A stretch of DNA of 64,000 nucleotides, from assembly GCA_015232575.1 (NCBI GenBank), contig JADFZL010000003.1:442001-506000 (forward strand), written 5' to 3'. The first letter of the stretch is position 1; each line of letters starts with the position of its first letter. Origin of the DNA: Candidatus Rifleibacteriota bacterium. Lineage in GTDB: Bacteria; Muiribacteriota; Ozemobacteria; Ozemobacterales; Ozemobacteraceae. This document shows, one piece after another, positions 45,311-53,742 of the stretch. The notes beneath the pieces are model-generated. The model was not told the origin of the DNA. It ran no database searches and saw nothing but the letters and a program-made list of their open reading frames with translations. Made by a program: the position numbers and the translations under genes.

Positions 45311-47506
45311 TCAGGAAGCAACAGTCTGAGCAAGTTCTTCAGGTTTGTATACTACCCGTTCTTTGAATTCACTTTTTTTGCCTACATTAAACTGTGACAC
45401 TGGTCTGTAATAACCCATAACACGGCTCCAGACCTCACATTTCTGACGTTGTTCAACTGTAAGAACAGGTTGTACAAATGCCTCATCCGGATTTGATTTT
45501 TCCCAGATTCCACGAAGCTCAGCAAATTTCTCTTCATCACATGACGGACAGAAATGCTTTTCCCCGCGTATATAGCCATGTTTCGGGCAGATTGAAAAAG
45601 TCGGAGTTACGGTAATATATGGAAGTCTGAATTTTTCAAGGCACTTTTTTACAAGCTTTTTGCACGAACCGGCAGTCGGAATCCGTTCGCCAAGGAACAA
45701 ATGCATGACAGTCCCGCCGGTATACATGGGCTGAAGTTTTTCCTGATGTTGCATTGTTTCAAAAATATCACCTGTAAAACCAGCAGGCAACTGAGTTGAA
45801 TTTGTATAATACGGACCACTTTCAGGGCCTGACTGAAGAATATCTGGAAATCGCTTCTGATCTTCTTTTGCAAATCTGTAAGTTGCGCCCTCAGCCGGAG
45901 TAGCTTCAAGGTTATATAAATTACCAGTTTCAACCTGAAAACGTACAAGTCTTTCTCTGATTCGACCCAGAATACGCTGTGCAAACTCGACGCCTTCGGG
46001 AGTGGTAATGTCAGTCGAATTTTTCGTAAAATTCCTGATACATTCATTCATTCCATTGATTCCAATTGTTGAAAAATGGTTGCGCAGAGTTCCGAGAAAT
46101 CTCTTTGTGAATGGAAACAACCCGCCTTCGATAAGTCTTCCAATGACTTTTCTTTTGAGCTCAAGGCTTTTCTGTGCAAGATCAAGCAGCTCGTCGAGTT
46201 TTCCCTCAAGAACATCAGCGTTTCCGGAATACAAATACCCTAATCTTGCGAGATTTACTGTAACTACGCCAATAGAGCCAGTCTGTTCAGCAGAGCCAAA
46301 CAAGCCATTGCCACGCTTCAAAAGTTCCCGGAGATCAAGTTGAAGTCTGCAGCACATTGATCTGACCATCTGCGGAGAAAGATCTGAGTTTATGAAATTC
46401 TGAAAATATGGAAGGCCATATTTTGCTGTCATTTCAAAGAGGAGATCGCAGTTCGGATGATTCCAATCGAAATCTTTGGTAATATTGTAAGTTGGAATCG
46501 GGAAAGTAAAAGCTCTGCCGCGGTTGTCCCCGGCCATCATTACTTCAAGAAATGCCTTATTAATAAGATTCATCTCTTCTTCAAGATCGCCATAAGTATA
46601 ATCAACTGTTTTTCCGGCAATCATGGGATTTTTGTCTTTGAGATCTTCAGGACATACCCAATCAAAAGTCAAATTTGTAAAAGGTGTTTGAGTGCCCCAT
46701 CTTGACGGAACATTCAGATTGTAGACAAATTCCTGAATTCCCTGAAGAATTTCGTCATAAGAAAGCTTATCTTCTCTGATGTAAGGCGCGAGGTATGTAT
46801 CAAAAGAACTGAATGCCTGTGCACCAGCCCATTCATTCTGAAGAGTTCCGAGGAAATTTATCATCTGCCCCAGGGCGCTTGAGAAATGCTTTGGAGGCCC
46901 GGCTTCAACTTTTCCGGATACTCCGTTGAATCCTTCCTGAAGAAGGACTCTCAAAGACCATCCAGCGCAGTATCCAGACAGCATATCAAGATCGTGAATG
47001 TGAATATCACCATTTCTATGAGCTTCACCAATTTCAGGCGGATAAATATGAGAAAGCCAGTAATTTGCTACTACCTTGCCTGCCACATTGAGAATAAGGC
47101 CACCGAGGGAATAGCCCTGATTGGCATTAGCATTGACACGCCAGTCCTGTTGTCCAAGATATTCATTTATTGAACTGATTACATCAACAAATGTCTTTTT
47201 CCCTTCGCGCATCTGCTTATGCTGTTCACGATAGAGGATATATGATCTGTTGGTAGTGAAGTAATTATTTGCAATAAGTACATGTTCCACCACGTCCTGA
47301 ATTGTCTCAATCTTGGGATTACCACTGTGGTGGCGGTGAGAGAGGATGTTCATGACCTGTGATGTCATCTGGGCTGCTTCGCCTGGCCCAAACTCATGGG
47401 TAGCATTTCCTGCGCGCTCAATAGCAGATCTGATCTTTTCAACATTAAACGGAACTATTGTTCCATCACGTCTTTCAACAAAAGCCAGCTGTCGTCCCTG
47501 ATTCAT
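45311..47506 (-). CDS. nrdD: Anaerobic (class III) ribonucleoside-triphosphate reductase
   Basis: Oxygen-sensitive glycyl radical enzyme supplying deoxyribonucleotides. The 731 residues have an N-terminal ATP-cone (allosteric site, about 8-95), the ten-stranded barrel with active-site cysteines in SMCCRLQLD, a C-terminal zinc region (CPKHG and CPSC), and the radical glycine G698 in RVMGYYRP. A strong GGGGGAGGG lies before the ATG. This is the only ribonucleotide reductase here; the full genome might hold others. Confidence 0.96.
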   Translation of the reverse strand: MNQGRQLAFVERRDGTIVPFNVEKIRSAIERAGNATHEFGPGEAAQMTSQVMNILSHRHHSGNPKIETIQDVVEHVLIANNYFTTNRSYILYREQHKQMREGKKTFVDVISSINEYLGQQDWRVNANANQGYSLGGLILNVAGKVVANYWLSHIYPPEIGEAHRNGDIHIHDLDMLSGYCAGWSLRVLLQEGFNGVSGKVEAGPPKHFSSALGQMINFLGTLQNEWAGAQAFSSFDTYLAPYIREDKLSYDEILQGIQEFVYNLNVPSRWGTQTPFTNLTFDWVCPEDLKDKNPMIAGKTVDYTYGDLEEEMNLINKAFLEVMMAGDNRGRAFTFPIPTYNITKDFDWNHPNCDLLFEMTAKYGLPYFQNFINSDLSPQMVRSMCCRLQLDLRELLKRGNGLFGSAEQTGSIGVVTVNLARLGYLYSGNADVLEGKLDELLDLAQKSLELKRKVIGRLIEGGLFPFTKRFLGTLRNHFSTIGINGMNECIRNFTKNSTDITTPEGVEFAQRILGRIRERLVRFQVETGNLYNLEATPAEGATYRFAKEDQKRFPDILQSGPESGPYYTNSTQLPAGFTGDIFETMQHQEKLQPMYTGGTVMHLFLGERIPTAGSCKKLVKKCLEKFRLPYITVTPTFSICPKHGYIRGEKHFCPSCDEEKFAELRGIWEKSNPDEAFVQPVLTVEQRQKCEVWSRVMGYYRPVSQFNVGKKSEFKERVVYKPEELAQTVAS

Positions 47507-48084
47507 ATATTCCCTCCCCCGAAATCAAAAGTTAAATTACATATTTTTGCCAAAACAAAGAAAACCCGGAATTAGATAATAAACAGGCAGCACAAAAAGA
47601 AACCACTAAAATTATGCCTGGGAATATTCACCTGAAAAAAAATAAATTCTATTTGGTACAATTTATTTTTTTGTTTGTTGGTTTGTGGAAGTGCATTAAA
47701 TCATTTTCTGTTTTGTTTGTCAAATTCGCTTTAAAACCTGAAAACCAGCACCAGCAGATAACTTTTTCAACTCCCCGAAATCGCATACCATGGAAAACAC
47801 AAAAAAAACGCTGAATTTAATTATTTTCGTATTTTCACAAAAAAACCTGAAAGACTGCTTCCAATAATACCTTGCTGGCAAGCATCCGTGCATAGGCATC
47901 AATACAGGGAATTCAATGTTTGGCAGGCAAATCAACATATATAATATAAAAACCCTTTTCACATTCCGCAAGATTAATGATTAGTATAGCAAACCTCAAT
48001 ACAATTAAAAGTTAAGCTCCAGAATTTCTATTCTGTCATTTCGACCTAAATAAAGCAAATTTTAATAAAAGAGTCATTAATTAA

Positions 48085-48150
48085 TGTCATTTCGACCAAA
48101 GGGAGAAATCTAGCATTTATGGAGATCTCTCACATTCGTTCGAGATGACA
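48085..48150 (-). repeat. Dispersed TGTCAT...ATGACA palindromic repeat, copy 4
   Basis: A 66-base copy in the opposite orientation: it starts TGTCATTTCGACC and ends TTCGTTCGAGATGACA. A half copy lies 50 bases to its left. Confidence 0.85.
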
Positions 48151-48184
48151 GCTCACCCCAAAATGAACACGCAAATTCGGTCGA

Positions 48185-48277
48185 GTGAGTATGTTAACTG
48201 ATTATGCAAAATGATTTTATTTTTCCCTTCTAAAAATCCATGTTATTCCGTGTATTCCATGGTTAAAAATCAGTTTC
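48185..48277 (-). repeat. Left arm of a 93-bp inverted repeat around the potassium operon
   Basis: Its reverse complement matches 51980-52072 without gaps, with seven differences in 93 bases. It contains the GGAATACACGGAATAACA words of a common dispersed repeat plus a unique 50-base part. It ends ten bases before the stop of the sensor gene. Confidence 0.85.
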
Positions 48278-48286
48278 ATTTAGTTA

Positions 48287-49435
48287 TCAGGCTGGTACAA
48301 AGAATTTACCGGTCTGGTATTTTTTTGTAGTCGGCATGTTACCATTTGGAAGGGTGTTTATTGTACCAAGAATGCTTATAATCGATTCGATTTTATTTTT
48401 ATCATTAATTACCGGAATACAGGTTACCTTGAGCTCATAGGCATAGGAGTCTCCAATGATATCAAGAGGAAGTGCATAAGGCCATTCTGTACAACTCGAT
48501 TTGAATGTAAGATATTCTTTCAATTCGCGCGGTAAAGGAGTGCTGGGGACTTCGGCCTCAAATATCTCATCCCATTTAAGTCGAAACAGCTCAAGAGCCT
48601 CCCTGTTTGCAAAAGCAATCTTATTTTTGGAATTAGTAAGAAAAATTGGAACTCTGATAAAATTGACTATCGCGCTGAATCTGCGTTTTTCGAGTTGAAT
48701 GTGTTCTATTTTCAATTTATCTCTGATAAGGATATTATCAGCCATAAGGTTAACTGCCTTGAAAATCTGCCCAATTTCATCGTCTGCATCATTTCTTACA
48801 GGAATCTCATAATCGCCATCTTTCAATCTTCCGATTACTTCCTTCAATCGTCTTACAGGCAATTTTATTCTCTGGGAAAAGAAAAACGACATTATCAATC
48901 CGATAATTACGGTAAGCATTGCAATAACAGCTATTCTGCCCTGAGCAGTTCTATTTATTGCATCAATGCTGCTTTTGTGCTCAGTCAAAACATTTACCCT
49001 TGATTCCCTCAAATCGTTAATAAGGGAATTGAAAGATTTTTCAAAGTCAAGAAAGTAAGTGCTTTTTTCAAAGGCAGGCCGTTTGGAATATATTTGAATT
49101 TTTTTTAAACAGTCTGTTATTTCTGACGCAATTTTAGTATCAATTTTGTTCAATAATTCTGGAGTTACATTTTTTAATTCATTGAGAAACTCTGAAACAG
49201 AGGCAATTTCCGCTACAGAAAGTTCGATGTTATCATCTGTAGAAAACTTCTTTTCAACGCTTCGATAAATATCTTCAGTTTTTGAAAAGATTTCTATACT
49301 GTTTTTCAGGGTATTATGAAAATCACTGTTGAGAGCGTGTATCTGATAAACTGAAAGAAAACCTATAAAAATGATGGCAATAATTGAAAATGCCGTACCG
49401 ATCTTATATCGGAGAGACATCGAAAGCCTCATCAT
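48287..49435 (-). CDS. HAMP-PAS membrane sensor without output domain, linked to ktrAB
   Basis: A 382-residue membrane protein with a helix at about residues 10-30, a mostly helical extracytoplasmic part (about 31-165), a second helix (about 170-190), a HAMP domain (LPVRRLKEVIGRLKDGDYEI...) and a PAS domain (about 250-360) with PIFLTNSKNKIAFANREAL. No histidine kinase, cyclase, GGDEF or methyl-accepting region follows, so the signal must pass by direct contact or by another unseen route. The ATG overlaps the ktrA stop by four bases (ATGA), tying it to K+ uptake. Confidence 0.82.
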   Translation of the reverse strand: MMRLSMSLRYKIGTAFSIIAIIFIGFLSVYQIHALNSDFHNTLKNSIEIFSKTEDIYRSVEKKFSTDDNIELSVAEIASVSEFLNELKNVTPELLNKIDTKIASEITDCLKKIQIYSKRPAFEKSTYFLDFEKSFNSLINDLRESRVNVLTEHKSSIDAINRTAQGRIAVIAMLTVIIGLIMSFFFSQRIKLPVRRLKEVIGRLKDGDYEIPVRNDADDEIGQIFKAVNLMADNILIRDKLKIEHIQLEKRRFSAIVNFIRVPIFLTNSKNKIAFANREALELFRLKWDEIFEAEVPSTPLPRELKEYLTFKSSCTEWPYALPLDIIGDSYAYELKVTCIPVINDKNKIESIISILGTINTLPNGNMPTTKKYQTGKFFVPA

Positions 49436-50136
49436 AGATGGTTCTCCTGTTCAATAACTTTTGAAAGATCTTCAATTCGCTGATTTGATCCAACAAGAAC
49501 AAGAATGTCATCTTGTCGGATTTTTTGATCAGGAGAGGGCAGATCGTTCAATTCAATTCTTGTTGTATTTTCACCATTTTCGCTTATATCGGGAATTTTC
49601 CGTTTGACTGCAATCACGTTTACTCCGTATGCCGCGCGCAAATTCAGTTCCTTAAGAGTTTTGCCGATAAAATCCTGTCTCGGAGTCATTTCAACAAGTG
49701 AATGTCCCGATGAAAGTGTAATATTTTCATGAATATGCGGAGCAATAAGTTTTTTGGCAATTTGTTCACCCATACTTTCTTCGAGAATAAAGACCTCATG
49801 GGCGCCAACTTCCGTCAAAATCTGTGCCTGCATTTTTGTAACAGCACGTGACATAATTCTGTGAACGCCAAGTCTTCTCAGGATCGCCGTTGTGAGAATG
49901 CTGATTTCAATTTTTTCTCCAATTGCAACTACTGCAACATCAACATCCTGAATACCGAGGTTGCGAAGCGCCAGTTCATCAGTACAATCAGCAATAGCAA
50001 TATGTGAAACATGTTCTTTCAGTCTTTCGACTGCATCTTTGTCACTGTCTACTGCTATTACATCTCCTCCCCTGGCAAATAGTGCCTGAGCTAATTTAGA
50101 CCCAAACCGCCCTAAACCTAACACTGCATATTCCAT
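49432..50136 (-). CDS. ktrA: Potassium uptake regulatory subunit KtrA (RCK/TrkA domain)
   Basis: Cytoplasmic gating ring of a Ktr-type K+ channel. The 234 residues contain the nucleotide-binding GLGRFGSKLA and VDSDKD (N-lobe) and a C-terminal RCK_C domain, which can bind c-di-AMP in some bacteria. It is slightly longer than the typical 220 because of an acidic loop (SENGENTTRIE). It is transcribed after ktrB and overlaps the sensor gene. Confidence 0.93.
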   Translation of the reverse strand: MEYAVLGLGRFGSKLAQALFARGGDVIAVDSDKDAVERLKEHVSHIAIADCTDELALRNLGIQDVDVAVVAIGEKIEISILTTAILRRLGVHRIMSRAVTKMQAQILTEVGAHEVFILEESMGEQIAKKLIAPHIHENITLSSGHSLVEMTPRQDFIGKTLKELNLRAAYGVNVIAVKRKIPDISENGENTTRIELNDLPSPDQKIRQDDILVLVGSNQRIEDLSKVIEQENHL

Positions 50137-50166
50137 AATAGTTCCTCAGAAAAACTGAATTTTTGC

Positions 50167-51849
50167 TTAACCTATTAATATTCTTCCGGCCGGGTAACAT
50201 ACTTCGCCCTGCTGTGAAGTATTAATAAATGAAAGAGCCCACGTGAGAGGGCCAATTCTTCCAATATACATTAACAGAATAAGAAATAACTGACTTGCCG
50301 GCTGAAGTGAAGATGTTATACCTGTCGAAAGTCCAACGGTAGCAAATGCCGAAACAACTTCGAAAAGAATTGAAATCATAGGCTTATCTTCAATAACGAG
50401 AAGACATAGAGTAAAACCAGCAACCAGACATCCAGAAATACCTGTAATCAAAAATGCTTTCAGGACCGTATCTCTTGAAAGGCTTCTTCCAAAAACATGA
50501 ACTTCATTTTCACTTTTGAGCTGCGCAATAAAAGTTAATACCATTGCAGCAAAAGTGGTAGTTTTTATGCCGCCTCCTGTTGAACCCGGAGAAGCTCCGA
50601 TAAACATCAATATTATTATCAGAAAAAGTGATGCTGGTTTCATTAAACCTGCGTCTATCGTATTAAAACCGGCTGTTCTGGCTGTAACCGACTTAAAAAA
50701 GGAAGCCATCAGCTTTTCTGAAAGACTCAGACCTGACATTGCAGTACCATTTATTTCGAGAATGAATATACCTAAACCGCCAACAAGAATTAAGCAGATA
50801 GTTGTAATAACTACCAGATTAAAATGAATATCCGGAGCAGCTTTTCTTTTTCCTCTTAACAATGCCGGAAAAACAGGAATTACCGTGAAACCTAATCCGC
50901 CACATATTATCAGAGACATAATTGTAAGATTGACAACCGGATCTTTCGCAAAAGACATCAGGTTATCCGGAAAAAGAGCAAAACCTGCATTGCAGAAAGC
51001 TGAAACAGAATGAAAAAAGCCCAGATATACCGCTCTCGCTAAACCACAATTCAGCAGAACAAAAAATCTGTAAGCAAGGATCGTTGCACCGGTAAGTTCT
51101 ATGGCAAAAGTCCAGAAAAAAATAGCACGCAAACTTTCAAACATGCTTTCTGCATCAGAAACATCGAGTGCATTCTGAAATAGACTTTTTTGTCCGATTG
51201 CAAACTTTCTTCCGAGTATTATCATTACACCAGCCGAAAGTGCCATTATCCCGATTCCACCAACCTGAATCAAAGCAACAATAACTAATTGTCCAAAAAA
51301 AGTATAATAAGTACCGGGGTCTATGACATTCAACCCTGTCACACAAACGGCTGAAGTAGATGTAAACAAAGCCGTTATGAAAGAAGGTTTAGATGAGGAA
51401 GTCATGGATACAGGTAATAGAAGCAGAAGAGTACCAAGAAGAATAACACCGAGAAAACCCAGGGCAATCAATCTTGACGGGCGTTCTGTCATTGCATTTG
51501 CGAGATGTGCCAGGGTGTTTTTTTCAATATATGATCTGAAAAATACAGTAGCTTCCCTGAGCAATATCACCTGGGCAGGGTGAACTGTTCCATAGGTAAG
51601 TATCATAAGGGGTAAGTACAGAATGAGATCGAAAAAGCAGTCTTTAAGAAAACCCAGATATGTCAGCGAAGCAAAAAAAGAAAAGAAAATATATACAAAG
51701 TAAACAACTGCTGACGGAACAATTAAAAATGTACTGGAAGACTGAAACCAATTTTCTGTCTGAAAAAATGGGTTCAGAAAAACCATAAAAAAACCATAAA
51801 AAGCCAGAATCTTCATCAGAAGATGGCTTCCAGATAAAAGCTTACTCAA
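50167..51849 (-). CDS. ktrB: Potassium channel subunit KtrB/TrkH family
   Basis: Ion-conducting membrane protein of the SKT superfamily. Four pore loops with filter glycines are readable: AVCVTGL, AFCNAGFA, TARTAGF and FATVGLS, together with the intramembrane gate region SPGSTGGGIKTT. At 560 residues it is about 100 longer than usual KtrB because of extra N-terminal membrane helices. The start is TTG at 51849, with GGAGGA about a dozen bases upstream; an inverted repeat CCACA-N6-TGTGG (51875-51890) nearby may be an operator. Confidence 0.92.
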   Translation of the reverse strand: MSKLLSGSHLLMKILAFYGFFMVFLNPFFQTENWFQSSSTFLIVPSAVVYFVYIFFSFFASLTYLGFLKDCFFDLILYLPLMILTYGTVHPAQVILLREATVFFRSYIEKNTLAHLANAMTERPSRLIALGFLGVILLGTLLLLLPVSMTSSSKPSFITALFTSTSAVCVTGLNVIDPGTYYTFFGQLVIVALIQVGGIGIMALSAGVMIILGRKFAIGQKSLFQNALDVSDAESMFESLRAIFFWTFAIELTGATILAYRFFVLLNCGLARAVYLGFFHSVSAFCNAGFALFPDNLMSFAKDPVVNLTIMSLIICGGLGFTVIPVFPALLRGKRKAAPDIHFNLVVITTICLILVGGLGIFILEINGTAMSGLSLSEKLMASFFKSVTARTAGFNTIDAGLMKPASLFLIIILMFIGASPGSTGGGIKTTTFAAMVLTFIAQLKSENEVHVFGRSLSRDTVLKAFLITGISGCLVAGFTLCLLVIEDKPMISILFEVVSAFATVGLSTGITSSLQPASQLFLILLMYIGRIGPLTWALSFINTSQQGEVCYPAGRILIG

Positions 51850-51979
51850 TAATACTATTCCTCCACCCCATGTACCACAGTCAATTGTGGGTCATAAAAT
51901 ACCACAAACAAAAGAAAGATGCAAAATGATATTTTCCACAAACAGAGTGATTTCAATTCTGGTCAGGCATCAGGTAGTC

Positions 51980-52072
51980 GAAACTGATTTTTAACCACGG
52001 AATACACGGAATAACACGGATTTTTAAAAGGAGAAAATAAAATCATTGTACATAATCAGTTAACATACTCAC
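51980..52072 (+). repeat. Right arm of the 93-bp inverted repeat around the potassium operon
   Basis: Starts GAAACTGATTTTTAACCACG and ends CAGTTAACATACTCAC; the partner is 48185-48277. The rest of the 492-base spacer 51850-52341 shows no gene. Confidence 0.85.
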
Positions 52073-52158
52073 ACAACAATCTTTTACTTGTACAATGCAA
52101 CAGCAAAAACGGATGATTATATTGAACTTGTGCGTTCGTAAGTATTTAATACGCATGT

Positions 52159-52182
52159 AGGGGCGCAATTCATTGCGCCCCT
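52159..52182. repeat. AGGGGCGCAA-TTCA-TTGCGCCCCT hairpin repeat
   Basis: A perfect 10-bp stem with a four-base loop. This sequence type is scattered between genes in many environmental bacteria. It lies after the stop of the TPR lipoprotein gene and may act as a transcript end. Confidence 0.7.
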
Positions 52183-52341
52183 AAGAGTAGAAATAATTAC
52201 CGCTCAGTTTCTGGATGACACGATCGTCCAAAACAACAAATAAGTCCTTTCCGCGATTGCAAAAACCGCCGCAAAATGAATAGCACAAGCGGTTCTGCGC
52301 ACACAGAAAAATGCTGTTACTTCAGCAGCAATGCTTTTTTA

Positions 52342-53724
52342 TCAGCGTGTTTTTTGTCTGGTTTTAACAAGAAGATCAGAAGCTTCTTTTGGACTGTTAA
52401 ACTTGCTGATTATATCGAGACATTCTTCTTCACATGCAACAAAATCTCCGGCCTGAAAATATGCTTTTGCCAGTTCAATCTTGCCTCTGGGGCTCGCTGT
52501 AATGGTTCGTGAAACCTGACGGAGTTTTTCTAGTCCGATTTCGGATTCGCCACCGTAATAGCATGCTTTAAAATAACCCACTGCTGAATCCAGGTCGTCT
52601 GATTTGTGCTGAAGAGCAGATTCGAAAGCCTCTTTTGCTTTTGTATATTTTGAGTTTGAGAGAGCATTTTCGCCAAGCATTTTCCAGGCGGGCCAGAATT
52701 TCGGGTCTTTTTCAACTGCCTGTCTGAGAAGATTTCTTCCTTCAACCTGATTGTCGATTGCAAAATTCTTTTTTGCTTCTTCGAAAATCGGTTTTGCTGG
52801 TGAATCTTTTTCAGAAGTAACATCTGTTTTCTTTGCAACTATTGATTTTGTTTCATTACCAACTTTAGCTTCTGATGGCATTTTTCCTGCTGGTTCTGAA
52901 TTCAGCAAACTCAATTTTGCACGAATAATATCTGCCAATTTAAGGGCTTCACCAGCCGGATTTTCGCCCAGCGCTGATAATGCACGTGTTAAAAGTGCAA
53001 TTTGAGCTGCTTTATTATTTACAAGACCGTCTGCCTTGTCCATAAATTTTTTGGCGAGAGTTATTCCAGATGCAGAGGTCTTTTCATCTGCTCCTTCAAC
53101 ATTCCCGGCATCGGCTGCTGATACTTCTGAAGTTTCTGAAGTTCCTGCTGCAGAAAGCGGAGATGTAAGCTTTCCGGCTACTGTCAAAGAAACAATATCT
53201 TTTCCTGTTCTCTGAAGGTCATCCAGGAAAAGCTGGACAGAGACATCTCCAAACTTTGCTCCACCAAGGTACTCGCCCTTTTCCATTGATTTTTTTACTT
53301 CAATTGAGGGAACATTTATAGAAACAGGATTTCCATTCTGACTAACAATAATGTTAAAACCTATTTCCTTCAAAGATGGATTTTTTCCATCAGTTTTCCA
53401 CTTTTCAATAAATTCAATCTGATAATCTACCTTGGCTCCTTTAACAACAAGAGGCTTGTCCATGGGTTGGATTGTCAATGGATGAGGATCGAATGAAATT
53501 GAACGCTGAAATTCATGCAGAACATTCTCAGGAACTCTCGTTGCTGCGGCGCCTTTGGCATTTGACGAATCAACTTCGTCCGGCAGAGGTTCTTTATTAG
53601 AATTTACGGCTTTCTTTGAAGAAGCCGCTTTTTTTGAGCCAGCCTTCTTTTTAGCCTTGGCCTCTGCGATATCTGCGCAGCCAGAGAGAGCAAAAATCAA
53701 AAAAATTGATAAAAACTTTTTCAT
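52342..53724 (-). CDS. TPR lipoprotein downstream of the twin-kinase gene
   Basis: A 460-residue exported lipoprotein. The signal peptide ends in a good lipobox, LSGC at about residues 13-16, with Cys16 as the lipid site. A Lys/Ala-rich spacer follows, then a beta-rich middle region (about 70-190) of unknown family, and several TPR units after about residue 320 (WPAWKMLGENALSNSKY...). CAGGAG precedes the ATG. It starts 18 bases after the kinase gene's stop, so it is probably co-transcribed and could be its extracytoplasmic partner. Confidence 0.85.
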   Translation of the reverse strand: MKKFLSIFLIFALSGCADIAEAKAKKKAGSKKAASSKKAVNSNKEPLPDEVDSSNAKGAAATRVPENVLHEFQRSISFDPHPLTIQPMDKPLVVKGAKVDYQIEFIEKWKTDGKNPSLKEIGFNIIVSQNGNPVSINVPSIEVKKSMEKGEYLGGAKFGDVSVQLFLDDLQRTGKDIVSLTVAGKLTSPLSAAGTSETSEVSAADAGNVEGADEKTSASGITLAKKFMDKADGLVNNKAAQIALLTRALSALGENPAGEALKLADIIRAKLSLLNSEPAGKMPSEAKVGNETKSIVAKKTDVTSEKDSPAKPIFEEAKKNFAIDNQVEGRNLLRQAVEKDPKFWPAWKMLGENALSNSKYTKAKEAFESALQHKSDDLDSAVGYFKACYYGGESEIGLEKLRQVSRTITASPRGKIELAKAYFQAGDFVACEEECLDIISKFNSPKEASDLLVKTRQKTR

Positions 53725-53742
53725 ATTATCTCCTGAAAAAGA

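Larger units (their letters stand above)
47507..48286. other. Gene-free spacer between nrdD and the potassium operon
   Basis: 780 bases. The first 500 are AT-rich with short open frames that lack ribosome-binding sites and protein-like composition. A half copy of the TGTCAT repeat (48033-48046), a full copy (48085-48150) and one arm of a 93-bp inverted repeat (48185-48277) fill the rest. Confidence 0.6.

Noticed and set aside
47614..47971. Short open frames in the spacer after nrdD
   Set aside because: Low-complexity AT-rich translations on both strands without start signals or recognisable motifs.
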